From contig JAZOOX010000013.1 of assembly GCA_045655245.1 (NCBI GenBank), positions 1 to 45,250 on the forward strand: 45,250 nucleotides of DNA, written 5' to 3'. The notes beneath the pieces were generated by a model. That model made no database searches. It worked only from the letters and a program-made list of their open reading frames with translations, and was not told the DNA's origin. The position numbers and the translations under genes were made by a program. Within the stretch, counting starts at the first letter, position 1. Every line of letters starts with the position of its first letter. The stretch is from RGIG8785 sp045655245. Lineage in GTDB: Bacteria > Bacillota > Clostridia > RGIG8785. This document shows, piece by piece, positions 15,148-23,250 of this stretch.

Positions 15148-16871
15148 AAAGGGGATTGGCGTTGTTGTTGGTTTTGGCGTTGTTGGCAGGATGTGCGCCT
15201 GTCGAGGTAAAAGATGAATCACCTTTTTGCGTAGTTTCCCTACATTATCCCGAAGGGCAGGAGCTTTGGGACGGTTCTTTTGAAGTGTATCAGCGGATGG
15301 TCCTGCGGTTTGCGGATGACCAAACGGTGATTCCACTATCCGCATATTTCGGGGACACCTTTTATGCGACGGTCCCTAAGGAATCGGCGGACCGTCCTTT
15401 AGAGGTCGTGATCGCAGACGCGCCCAAGTTTTTGGATGATACAGACGAGTATCAATCCTTCGCCTTTTATTCCATGAGCCGTGCAGCCATCGAAGGGGTA
15501 TTCACTGATTATAAAGATGGTTTGGCAAAGCCCTTTGAGACTTTGACTCGTGCCGAAGCAGTTGAATGGGTATTGAACTTCTTAGGCGTTGATGCGGGGG
15601 AAGATGCAGACAGCAGATTCTTTGACGTGCCCAAGGATGCTGCATACGCGCCTGCCGTGGCAAAAGCGCGGGAGCTTGGCCTGGTGAAAGGGGATAACTG
15701 GTTTTACTTTAAACCCGATCGCAAGATTACCCGTCAAGAGTTCATGGTCTTAAACGCCCGCGCCCTTTGGTATGCACAGCTGCAGAACGAGCCTCAAACC
15801 GTTGCACTTCCCGAAGCGGTTGATATTGCCGATGTTGACGAGTGGGCACATTCTGCTTATACTGCATTGAATGTGACCCAACTGGCGGAGTGGGAAGAAA
15901 CGGGGGAAATTGGTGCGGATGGTATTCCCGAGACGGTGGCAAAACTGTCGCCCAAGCAGGAAATCCTGCGCCATGAAGCGGCACAGATGTTGTCTTATGC
16001 ACGAACCGAGTTCCAAATCTACCCGTCTGCCGAGGCCATTGCCTACGGGTTTGACAAAGAGATGCCGATTATTGACGGCTCTACCTCATCCTTCCCCTTT
16101 ACCGAAGCGGTTTATCGAAAGCTTTTCTTAAACGGATATCGGCATCCCGATCGTCCCGAAAAGCATAGCAAGAGCCACGCATCTTACGAACGACTGATTG
16201 CAGGGGAGGCGGATATGCTCTTTGCTGCAACCGAGCCTTCTTCGGATATTTTAGAGCTGGCAAAAGAAAAGGGCGTGGAGCTGGAGCTGATCCCCATTGC
16301 CTATGACGCCATGGTTTTCTTTACTAACGCAAACAATCCTGCAACGGGACTGACCACCCAGCAGATTTCGGATATCTATGTGAATAACGCTCATCAAAAC
16401 TGGTCCGCTGTAGGCGGTCCCGATGCGGTACTTTACCCTTATTGCCGCAACAATGACAGCGGTAGCCACGCCATGATGGAGCGGTACTTTTTAAACGGCA
16501 ACGAGATCAATGAGACCATCCGTCAAGAGACCACCTCGGTTTCTATGGCAAACGTTTTGACCGATGTCATGAATGCCGAGACGGATGACCCCGTTGGCTA
16601 TGCAATGGGGTATAGCATTTATTATTACTTTAATAATATGGATATGTTCTACAACACCAAGACGGAGTTGAAGTTGCTGGAAATCGACGGTGTTGCTCCC
16701 AACGACGAGACCATTGCCAACGGCAGTTACCCGCTGTCCAGTAACTCCTTTATCGTATTGCGCAAAGATACCCCTGCCGATGCCCTTTCTCGCAAGATGG
16801 TGGAATTTATGCTAACCGACGTGGGACAGCAGTGTGTTGAGGATGCAGGGTTTGGAAAACTGAGGAGATGA
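15144..16871 (+). CDS. Lipoprotein with SLH repeats and a PstS-like substrate-binding domain
   Basis: A 575-residue lipoprotein: hydrophobic signal ending in LLAGC (lipobox Cys17). Residues about 115-270 carry SLH-like repeats (FETLTRAEAVEWVLNFLGV, FFDVPKDAAYAPAVAKARELGLVKGD, RKITRQEFMVLNARAL). From about residue 305 the protein matches a PstS-like phosphate-binding fold: IDGSTSSFPF corresponds to the phosphate-contacting loop, AGEADMLFAATEPS and IPIAYDAMVFFTNANNP to the hinge region, then NNDSGSHAMMERYFL. It may bind phosphate or a similar oxyanion outside the cell. No pst transporter genes lie nearby. A lipobox and SLH repeats together imply a double attachment to membrane and wall, which is unusual. 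It lies between patatin and nrdG. Confidence 0.8.
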   Translation: MKRGLALLLVLALLAGCAPVEVKDESPFCVVSLHYPEGQELWDGSFEVYQRMVLRFADDQTVIPLSAYFGDTFYATVPKESADRPLEVVIADAPKFLDDTDEYQSFAFYSMSRAAIEGVFTDYKDGLAKPFETLTRAEAVEWVLNFLGVDAGEDADSRFFDVPKDAAYAPAVAKARELGLVKGDNWFYFKPDRKITRQEFMVLNARALWYAQLQNEPQTVALPEAVDIADVDEWAHSAYTALNVTQLAEWEETGEIGADGIPETVAKLSPKQEILRHEAAQMLSYARTEFQIYPSAEAIAYGFDKEMPIIDGSTSSFPFTEAVYRKLFLNGYRHPDRPEKHSKSHASYERLIAGEADMLFAATEPSSDILELAKEKGVELELIPIAYDAMVFFTNANNPATGLTTQQISDIYVNNAHQNWSAVGGPDAVLYPYCRNNDSGSHAMMERYFLNGNEINETIRQETTSVSMANVLTDVMNAETDDPVGYAMGYSIYYYFNNMDMFYNTKTELKLLEIDGVAPNDETIANGSYPLSSNSFIVLRKDTPADALSRKMVEFMLTDVGQQCVEDAGFGKLRR

Positions 16872-16874
16872 CCC

Positions 16875-17564
16875 ATGACTTTTGACGGATTTCAAAAAAT
16901 GACCTTGTTGGATTTTCCCAACAAGGTTGCCTGCACTTTGTTTACCCACGGGTGCAACTTCCGCTGTCCTTTTTGCCACAACCCTTCGTTGGTGGTAGAG
17001 GAACAAAAGGCGCAATATTCAGAGGAAGACGTCCTTTCCTTTTTAAAAACCCGTCAAGGTCTTTTGGACGGTGTTTGTATCACGGGCGGGGAGCCGACTC
17101 TGCAAAAGGACCTCCCCGATTTTATCCGAAAGGTGCGGGCGCTGGGGTTTGCAGTCAAACTGGACACCAACGGCGCATTGCCCCGGCGGTTAAAACCGTT
17201 ACTCGAGGAAGGACTTTTAGACTACGTTGCCATGGACATCAAGTCCTCTCCCAAGCGCTACGGTGAGGCGGTGGGCATCCCGAATTTTGATGTAACCCCC
17301 GTGTTGGAAAGCGTAAAGCTCTTGGAATCGTCCGGAATTCCCCACGAATTCCGCACTACAGTGGTAAAAGAACTCCATGACGAGGAGACGATACAAGATA
17401 TTGGGGTTTGGTTGGCGGGAGACACAAAATATTTTCTGCAACAGTTCCAAAACGACAGGCCGTTAATCGGCGAAAATTTAACCCCTTATGAACCCGCAAC
17501 CCTTGATAAATTCAAGGAAATTCTGGGTTCGACCCTGCCGAAAACCGAAGTTCGCGGCGTATAA
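16875..17564 (+). CDS. nrdG: Anaerobic ribonucleotide reductase activating protein (radical SAM)
   Basis: A 229-residue radical-SAM activase. The CX3CX2C cluster motif is at C27, C31 and C34 (CNFRCPFC), followed by the GGEPTLQ motif. The N-terminus FQKMTLLDFPNKVACTLFTHG is typical of the longer, NrdG2-like activases. It should install the glycyl radical on NrdD, encoded 123 bases downstream under a separate promoter. It sits 3 bases after the lipoprotein gene with GGAG in the preceding end, so it is transcribed with patatin and the lipoprotein and may also receive background expression apart from nrdD control. Confidence 0.9.
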   Translation: MTFDGFQKMTLLDFPNKVACTLFTHGCNFRCPFCHNPSLVVEEQKAQYSEEDVLSFLKTRQGLLDGVCITGGEPTLQKDLPDFIRKVRALGFAVKLDTNGALPRRLKPLLEEGLLDYVAMDIKSSPKRYGEAVGIPNFDVTPVLESVKLLESSGIPHEFRTTVVKELHDEETIQDIGVWLAGDTKYFLQQFQNDRPLIGENLTPYEPATLDKFKEILGSTLPKTEVRGV

Positions 17565-17594
17565 AAAAGTGGCACATCTTGTGTCGCTTTTTTA
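17563..17594 (+). terminator. Terminator after nrdG
   Basis: AAAAAAGTGGCACA, short loop, TGTGTCGCTTTTTT, with two G-U pairs. It overlaps the nrdG stop codon and separates nrdG from the nrdD promoter. Confidence 0.85.
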
Positions 17595-17600
17595 AATTTA

Positions 17601-17647
17601 ACACAAAATATTGTGGTTTTGCTATTGACAAGCACCACGATAGGTGG
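17601..17647 (+). promoter_or_regulatory. Tandem NrdR-like operator
   Basis: Box 1 (17601-17616, ACACAAAATATTGTGG) fits the NrdR consensus aCACwATATATwGTGt well. Box 2 (17632-17647) has CAC (17633-17635) and GTG (17644-17646) separated by 8 bases, as in the consensus, but a weaker core. The boxes are 31 bp apart, matching the three-helical-turn spacing known for NrdR sites upstream of ribonucleotide reductase genes. They flank the -35 box, so binding would block transcription when dATP is high. Confidence 0.75.
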
Positions 17648-17653
17648 TATACT
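17625..17653 (+). promoter_or_regulatory. Promoter of nrdD-trxB
   Basis: TTGACA (17625-17630), 17-base spacer, TATACT (17648-17653). The spacer contains most of the second NrdR-like box. Confidence 0.88.
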
Positions 17654-17687
17654 GAAAAAGCACAAATGAAGGGAAGGAGAAAATGAA

Positions 17688-20048
17688 ATGTATCAAGTTA
17701 TTAAACGTGACAATAAAGTAGCAGATTTTGACATTTCGAAGATTAGTGATGCCATCACACAGGCATTTGAAGCGTGTGAAAGACAATTCCATCCTTCGGT
17801 CATTGACCTTTTGGCTTTAAAGGTTACCGCCGATTTTGAACCGAAAATTAAAGAGGAAATGATTGCCGTCGAGGACATTCAGGACAGTGTTGAGCAGGTT
17901 CTGATCCAGGCGGGTTATGCCGACGTGGCAAAGGCGTACATCCTGTACCGTCGTCAGCGGGAGAAGTTGAGAAACTTAAAGTCCACTTTCTTGGATTACA
18001 AAGAAATTGTTGACAATTACGTTAATATCAACGACTGGCGAGTAAAAGAAAATTCTACCGTTACCTACTCGGTGGGCGGTTTGATTTTAAGTAACTCGGG
18101 TGCGATTACCGCAAACTACTGGTTGTCCGAGATTTATGACGACGAAATTGCCAACGCGCACAGAAACGCTGACATTCATATTCACGACCTTTCCATGCTG
18201 ACCGGTTACTGTGCAGGTTGGTCCTTAAAACAGCTGATTCAAGAGGGTTTGGGCGGCGTTCAGGGGAAGATCACCTCTGCCCCTGCAAGCCATCTGGCAA
18301 CCTTGTGCAATCAGATGGTCAACTTCTTGGGCATTATGCAAAACGAATGGGCTGGTGCTCAGGCGTTTTCTTCCTTCGATACCTACTTGGCACCTTTCGT
18401 TAAGGTTGACAATTTGACCTACGAACAGGTAAAGAAGAGTTTGGAATCCTTTATCTTTGGTGTAAACACGCCTTCCAGATGGGGGACGCAGGCGCCCTTC
18501 TCCAACATTACTTTGGACTGGACCGTGCCCAACGACCTGGCTGAACTGAACGCCATCGTGGGTGGCAAGGAAATGGATTTCAAGTACAAAGACTGTAAGG
18601 CTGAAATGGATATGATCAACAAGGCCTTCATTGAGATTATGATCGAGGGTGATGCCAACGGCCGCGGTTTCCAGTACCCCATTCCCACCTACTCCATTAC
18701 CTCTGACTTTGACTGGTCGGAGACCGAAAATAACCGTCTTTTGTTTGAGATGACTTCTAAGTATGGTACGCCCTACTTCTCCAACTACATCAACAGTGAT
18801 ATGGAGCCTTCCGACGTTCGTTCGATGTGTTGCCGCTTGCGTTTGGATCTTCGCGAACTGCGCAAGAAGTCCGGCGGTTTCTTTGGCAGTGGTGAAAGCA
18901 CCGGTTCTGTCGGTGTTGTTACCATCAACATTCCCCGCATTGCTCACCTGGCTGAAAATGAAGATGAGTTCTTCAAGCGCCTTGACCATATGATGGACAT
19001 TGCCGCTCGCTCGCTGAAGGTGAAACGCGACACCATCACCAAACTCCTGGATGCAGGCTTATACCCCTACACCAAGCGTTACCTGGGCACCTTCAACAAC
19101 CACTTCTCGACCATCGGTCTGGTTGGTATGAATGAAGCGGGTCTGAACGCGCGCTGGATCGGCAAGGATATGACTTCTGCCGAGACTCAGGAATTCTCCA
19201 AGCGGGTTTTGAACCATATGCGGGAGCGTTTGTCCGACTATCAGGAAAAGTACGGCGACCTGTACAACCTGGAAGCCACTCCTGCCGAGTCTACTTCCTA
19301 CCGTCTGGCAAAGCACGATGTGAAGCGTTACCCCAACATCCGCACCGCCAACATGGACGGTACGCCCTACTACACCAACTCCTCCCATCTGCCTGTTGGT
19401 TTCACCGACGACATTTTCGAGGCGCTGGCCATCCAGGACGAACTGCAGACCCTTTACACTTCGGGAACCGTTTTCCACGCTTTTTTGGGCGAAAAACTGC
19501 CTGATTGGAAAGCTGCCGCAAACCTGGTCCGCAAAATCGCTCAAAACCACAAACTGCCTTATTACACCCTGTCCCCCACCTATTCGGTATGTAAGGATCA
19601 CGGGTATATTATCGGCGAGCACTTTAAGTGCCCCACCTGCGGCGCTGTGACCGAAGTTTACAGCCGTATTACCGGTTACTACCGTCCTGTTCAGAACTGG
19701 AACGACGGTAAGAGCCAGGAGTACAAGGACCGTTTGAACTACGACGTTGTTAATAAGAGCGAGCCTCATGTTACCCGTTCTGCTACTGTCGCTTGCGAAG
19801 CGCCTGTTGCAAAGACCAACGAGAACGGCATCCTTTTACTGGCAACCAAGACCTGCCCCAACTGCAAAGTGGCGGCAACACTGCTGGAAAAGGCTGAAAT
19901 CCCCTATACCAAGATTTATGTAGAGGATCGTCCCGAATTGGCGGAACAGTACGGCATCAAGCAGGCTCCCTCGCTGGTGGTTCAGCAGGGCGGTACCGTT
20001 GAAGTCTTTACCAATCTGTCGAACATCAAAAAGTTCATTGAATCGTGA
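17688..20048 (+). CDS. nrdD: Anaerobic (class III) ribonucleoside-triphosphate reductase with fused C-terminal redoxin
   Basis: NrdD reduces ribonucleoside triphosphates to deoxynucleotides using a glycyl radical. The 786-residue protein has an ATP-cone at the N-terminus (VIKRDNKVADFDISKISDAI), the large catalytic barrel, a Cys-rich zinc region (SVCKDHGY...KCPTCG) and the glycyl-radical loop SRITGYYR (Gly663). Uniquely long, it continues after a linker into a glutaredoxin/NrdH-like domain (about 712-786) with CPNC (C723, C726) and a cis-Pro in QAPSLVV. This suggests a thiol-dependent subtype that takes electrons from its own redoxin rather than formate. The adjacent thioredoxin reductase would recycle it. 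The start at ATG 17688 follows AAGGAG. Upstream lies a tandem NrdR-like operator. Confidence 0.95.
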   Translation: MYQVIKRDNKVADFDISKISDAITQAFEACERQFHPSVIDLLALKVTADFEPKIKEEMIAVEDIQDSVEQVLIQAGYADVAKAYILYRRQREKLRNLKSTFLDYKEIVDNYVNINDWRVKENSTVTYSVGGLILSNSGAITANYWLSEIYDDEIANAHRNADIHIHDLSMLTGYCAGWSLKQLIQEGLGGVQGKITSAPASHLATLCNQMVNFLGIMQNEWAGAQAFSSFDTYLAPFVKVDNLTYEQVKKSLESFIFGVNTPSRWGTQAPFSNITLDWTVPNDLAELNAIVGGKEMDFKYKDCKAEMDMINKAFIEIMIEGDANGRGFQYPIPTYSITSDFDWSETENNRLLFEMTSKYGTPYFSNYINSDMEPSDVRSMCCRLRLDLRELRKKSGGFFGSGESTGSVGVVTINIPRIAHLAENEDEFFKRLDHMMDIAARSLKVKRDTITKLLDAGLYPYTKRYLGTFNNHFSTIGLVGMNEAGLNARWIGKDMTSAETQEFSKRVLNHMRERLSDYQEKYGDLYNLEATPAESTSYRLAKHDVKRYPNIRTANMDGTPYYTNSSHLPVGFTDDIFEALAIQDELQTLYTSGTVFHAFLGEKLPDWKAAANLVRKIAQNHKLPYYTLSPTYSVCKDHGYIIGEHFKCPTCGAVTEVYSRITGYYRPVQNWNDGKSQEYKDRLNYDVVNKSEPHVTRSATVACEAPVAKTNENGILLLATKTCPNCKVAATLLEKAEIPYTKIYVEDRPELAEQYGIKQAPSLVVQQGGTVEVFTNLSNIKKFIES

Positions 20049-20056
20049 GGTTAAAA

Positions 20057-20956
20057 ATGGTTGATATCCTCATTGTCGGCAGTGGGCCCGCAGGGCTCAC
20101 TGCCGCCCTTTACGGACGGCGTGCCAACAAGAGCGTGTTGGTGCTTGAAAAAAACGGCTTCGGCGGACAGATCACCTTCTCCCCGAAGATTGAAAACTAC
20201 CCCGCTTTCCGCGAAATCAGCGGCAACGAGCTTGCTGACCAGCTCTTGGATCAGGTAATGGCGCAGGGAGCTGAAGTGGACCTGGAAGAAGTCACTGCCA
20301 TCGGTCGGGATGGTGACGTATTTACCGTAGTCACCGAAAACGGCGTTCATGAGGCAAAGACGGTCATTCTGGCAACGGGAGCCAAGCACCGTTTGCTGGG
20401 CGTCCCCGGGGAAACCGACTTTGTAGGTAGCGGCATTTCCTTTTGCGCGGTCTGTGACGGTGCGTTCTATGCCGGGAAAGAAGTAGTGGTCGTCGGTGGC
20501 GGAAACTCCGCTCTGCAAGAGGCGATTTTGCTCTCCGACCTTTGTACCAAGGTGACCGTGGTACAAAATCTGCCCCGCTTTACCGGCGAGGATAAGCTGG
20601 TGGAACAGCTTATGAAAAAGGACAACGTGACCGCTATTTTAGGCGCAACGGTCAAGGAATTCTGCGGCGACGGGGAATTGGATACCGTAGTGATCGAGAC
20701 TGCCGACGGAGTACAGGAACTCAAGACAGACGGTGTGTTTGTTGCCATCGGTCTGGCACCCGAAAACGGGCCTTTTGCTGATTGGCTTGACCTGGATGCA
20801 GGCGGTTACGCCGATGCGGACGAGACCTGTCTGACCAAGACCGAAGGGTTATTTGTGGCAGGGGATTGCCGCAAAAAGGGAGTACGACAGATTACAACGG
20901 CAACTGCCGACGGTGCTACTGCCGCCTTGGCTGCCTGTCGTTATTTAGACAAGTAA
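20057..20956 (+). CDS. trxB: Thioredoxin reductase-like flavoprotein
   Basis: A 299-residue FAD/NADPH disulfide reductase of the thioredoxin-reductase type. GSGPAGLTAALYGRR is the FAD dinucleotide motif, CAVC (C130, C133) the redox disulfide, VVGGGNSALQEA the NADPH motif, and LFVAGDCRKKGVRQITTATADG the C-terminal FAD motif. It starts 8 bases after nrdD, with the ribosome site GTGAGG overlapping the nrdD stop; an upstream in-frame GTG at 20045 lies in that site. Co-transcription with nrdD indicates that its substrate is the redoxin fused to NrdD. A general thioredoxin role is also possible. Confidence 0.9.
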   Translation: MVDILIVGSGPAGLTAALYGRRANKSVLVLEKNGFGGQITFSPKIENYPAFREISGNELADQLLDQVMAQGAEVDLEEVTAIGRDGDVFTVVTENGVHEAKTVILATGAKHRLLGVPGETDFVGSGISFCAVCDGAFYAGKEVVVVGGGNSALQEAILLSDLCTKVTVVQNLPRFTGEDKLVEQLMKKDNVTAILGATVKEFCGDGELDTVVIETADGVQELKTDGVFVAIGLAPENGPFADWLDLDAGGYADADETCLTKTEGLFVAGDCRKKGVRQITTATADGATAALAACRYLDK

Positions 20957-20957
20957 T

Positions 20958-20987
20958 AAAAAAGTCAGCCAAAGGGCTGACTTTTTT
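20958..20987 (+). terminator. Terminator after trxB
   Basis: AAAAAAGTCAGCC, AAA loop, GGGCTGACTTTTTT. It ends only 16 bases before the asparaginase ATG. No separate promoter for that gene is seen, so the gene may depend on read-through. The stem resembles the glyS/degV terminator at 31139. Confidence 0.88.
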
Positions 20988-21003
20988 CAAAAGGGGAATG
21001 ACC

Positions 21004-22011
21004 ATGAACATTCACATTTTGTTTACCGGCGGAACGGTCTGCACTACCGTTAAGGACGGCAGAATGAGTACCGACCCCACCGCCGCCGCGGCGTTGACCG
21101 AGCTTTTTTGGCAGAGCGATTCCTTTGCCAAGGAGGATGTGACCTTTCAAAAAGGCGCATTTTTAGGGATCCTGAGTGAGAATATGACCGTCCGAAACTG
21201 GAACATGATTGCCGATCAACTGCGGGAAATCCTTTTGTCCGATGATCGCCCCGATGGCATCATCATCGCCCATGGCACCGATACCTTGGCGTATTCCGCC
21301 GCATTGTTTTCGGTGCTGTTGGAGGGGGTGGACGTTCCCGTAATTTTTGTTTCCGCCAACCGCCCTTTGCTTCATGCAGACGGTACTCCCAATCCCGACT
21401 CTAACGGTGGGGACAACTTCCGTGCCGCAGTAGAGTGTCTGGCAAAGGGAATCGGGGCGGGGGTCTATGCCACCTACAAAAATCCGAAAGACGGACGCAC
21501 CTATCTCCATCGGGGAGAAAGTTTGGTGCAGTGCAGTATCTATGACGATAATTTCTATAGTCGTGATGCCCTGGATATTACCGATATTTCATCTGCCGAC
21601 CTGCCCAAAAGCGGGACGGTTCATCGGCCCCTTTTAATGGATGCTCTGCCCCTGCGGGATTGTGTTTTAAAGATTACCCCTTATGTGGGGATGAACTATA
21701 GGGCCTTTTCGCTGGATGGGGTAGAGGCGGTTTTGCACAGCACCTACCATTCAGGGACGGCGTGTGTCAATGCCGATGGAAACAGTTCGATCCTGTCCCT
21801 GTTTGACCGCTGTGCCAAAAAGGGGATTCCTTTCTATTATTCCCCTTCGGAAGTAGGGGAAGCCGCCACCGTTTACGACAGCGTTCCTTATATCAAAAAC
21901 CACCGCGCCGCAGGACAACAAATCCAAATCCGCTATGGTGAGACCGACGAGTTGCTATATGCCAAATTACTGGTTGCCGTAGCCCATGGGCGTTGGGAGC
22001 TACTGGACTAA
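21004..22011 (+). CDS. ansA: Type I L-asparaginase
   Basis: A 335-residue cytoplasmic asparaginase that hydrolyses asparagine to aspartate and ammonia. The first catalytic Thr is in FTGGTV near the N-terminus and the second triad is in AHGTDT, the normal pair. The second half contains the usual PYVGM and STYHSGTA regions. ATG 21004 is preferred over ATG 20998 because AAGGGGA lies at good distance. A strong hairpin just upstream implies that transcription comes by read-through from nrdD-trxB or a weak promoter not identified. It faces the convergent tRNA-amidation operon; a metabolic link through ammonia or aspartate is only speculative. Confidence 0.93.
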   Translation: MNIHILFTGGTVCTTVKDGRMSTDPTAAAALTELFWQSDSFAKEDVTFQKGAFLGILSENMTVRNWNMIADQLREILLSDDRPDGIIIAHGTDTLAYSAALFSVLLEGVDVPVIFVSANRPLLHADGTPNPDSNGGDNFRAAVECLAKGIGAGVYATYKNPKDGRTYLHRGESLVQCSIYDDNFYSRDALDITDISSADLPKSGTVHRPLLMDALPLRDCVLKITPYVGMNYRAFSLDGVEAVLHSTYHSGTACVNADGNSSILSLFDRCAKKGIPFYYSPSEVGEAATVYDSVPYIKNHRAAGQQIQIRYGETDELLYAKLLVAVAHGRWELLD

Positions 22012-22040
22012 AAAAAGAGAGCCGTTTGGCTCTCTTTTTT
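22011..22040. terminator. Bidirectional terminator between ansA and alaX
   Basis: AAAAAAGAGAGCC, GTTT loop, GGCTCTCTTTTTT. It has A/T tracts on both sides and serves convergent genes. Confidence 0.9.
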
Positions 22041-23197
22041 TATGGGTTTTCGGCGATCCAGCGGGTCAGTGTTTCGGGGGAGGAGGCGGTGAGTTTCCCT
22101 TGGGCATAGTTGGGGCGGCCGCCACCTTTTCCGTTGAACTGGGCATTCATTGCCTTGACCCGATCCCGAACGTCTCCTGCGGGACTGCTGACCACATAGA
22201 TGTAGTCAGCTCCCTCGGTATGAGAAAAGAGGAAGCAGATGGGTGTTCCCTTTTCTGCCAGAAGGTTGGCACAGTAAATCAGGTCGTCATAAGAAGCACC
22301 GTCGGCGAAGGCACAGACCCCGTTGCCTACCGATACAAGGTTTAGACCCGCATAGGTCAGACGGGCAGAAAGACGGTTGTTTTCATCCCGCACAGCGGAG
22401 AGGAGTCCGTGCTGTTTTTCCACCGCTTCGGCAACCCCGTCGCGGGTAGCGGACAAGAGTTTCATCACCGATTTGGTGGTGTGGTGGAGCTTTTGATAGT
22501 CGCAAAAGGCGTGATAACCTGCCACCATTTCCAGACGGGTCCCTTTTTTGTGGGAGCAGAAGTCCAGCACCTTAATCATCCCGATATCACCCGTCCGCGA
22601 GGGATGGGGGGCACAACAGGCGCAACAGTCGTACTCGCCCATAGTGACCAGGCGGACCCCTTCGGTCAGTTCCAGTTTACTGCGGTAGTCCAATCGGGGG
22701 AGTTCTTTTGCTGTAGGGAAAGAGACGGTGATGGGGACATTTTCCCAAACGGCACGGTTGGCTTCTTCCTCGGCATGGGCAATGTCCTCGGCGGTGAGGG
22801 GACCGTCAAAGTCCACGGTCATCACTGTATCGGACATATGAAAGCCCACGTTGGCATAGCCGTGGTTGCGGTAGATTACGCCTGATAACAGGTGTTCCCC
22901 CCCATGACTTTGCATTCGTGTAAAGCGCAAGAACCAGTCCAATTCGCCTGTGACCTTTTCCCCCACTGCGAGGGGGATATCGGTCTTGTGAACGATATCA
23001 CCGTCGGGAGTCAGTTGTACATCCAGTATCGAAGCGCCGCCCAGTGTGCCGCGGTCAGCGGCCTGGCCGCCACCTTCGGGGAAGAAGGCGGTTTGGTCCA
23101 GTTTAACAAGGTAGCCGTCCTTGGTCTGTTCGCAGGAGCGGACGGTTGCCGAAAAGGTGCGGCAGGAGCCGTCGGTTTCGTAGATTCGTTTGGTCAT
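22040..23197 (-). CDS. AlaX-type alanyl-tRNA editing protein with DHHA1 domain
   Basis: A 385-residue free-standing homologue of the editing half of alanyl-tRNA synthetase. These proteins deacylate tRNA-Ala mischarged with Ser or Gly. The zinc-type motifs are present: SHGGEHLLSG (the HxxxH pair) and a CxxxH in CCACCAPH. The C-terminal part fits a DHHA1 nucleic-acid-binding domain, including the glycine-rich GKGGGRPNYAQGK. Two ATGs lie 6 bases apart; the second (23197) is better spaced from AAAGGAAG than the first (23203). The gene follows gatB on the same strand after a hairpin, so it may be the fourth gene of the aspS-gatC operon. Confidence 0.88.
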   Translation of the reverse strand: MTKRIYETDGSCRTFSATVRSCEQTKDGYLVKLDQTAFFPEGGGQAADRGTLGGASILDVQLTPDGDIVHKTDIPLAVGEKVTGELDWFLRFTRMQSHGGEHLLSGVIYRNHGYANVGFHMSDTVMTVDFDGPLTAEDIAHAEEEANRAVWENVPITVSFPTAKELPRLDYRSKLELTEGVRLVTMGEYDCCACCAPHPSRTGDIGMIKVLDFCSHKKGTRLEMVAGYHAFCDYQKLHHTTKSVMKLLSATRDGVAEAVEKQHGLLSAVRDENNRLSARLTYAGLNLVSVGNGVCAFADGASYDDLIYCANLLAEKGTPICFLFSHTEGADYIYVVSSPAGDVRDRVKAMNAQFNGKGGGRPNYAQGKLTASSPETLTRWIAENP

Positions 23198-23215
23198 ATT
23201 CATCTTCCTTTAGAA

Positions 23216-23247
23216 ATATAGCAGAAGTCCGAAAACTTCTGCTATAT
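23216..23247 (-). terminator. Hairpin between gatB and alaX
   Basis: A perfect 13-bp stem (ATATAGCAGAAGT / ACTTCTGCTATAT) with a 6-base loop lies just after the gatB stop. The downstream U-tract on the minus strand is weak (TTTCT), so it may be a leaky terminator or an mRNA processing or stability element. Confidence 0.6.
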
Positions 23248-23250
23248 GGG

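Noticed and set aside
18225..18989. 254-codon open frame on the minus strand
   Set aside because: Antisense to nrdD with no recognisable domain or ribosome site.
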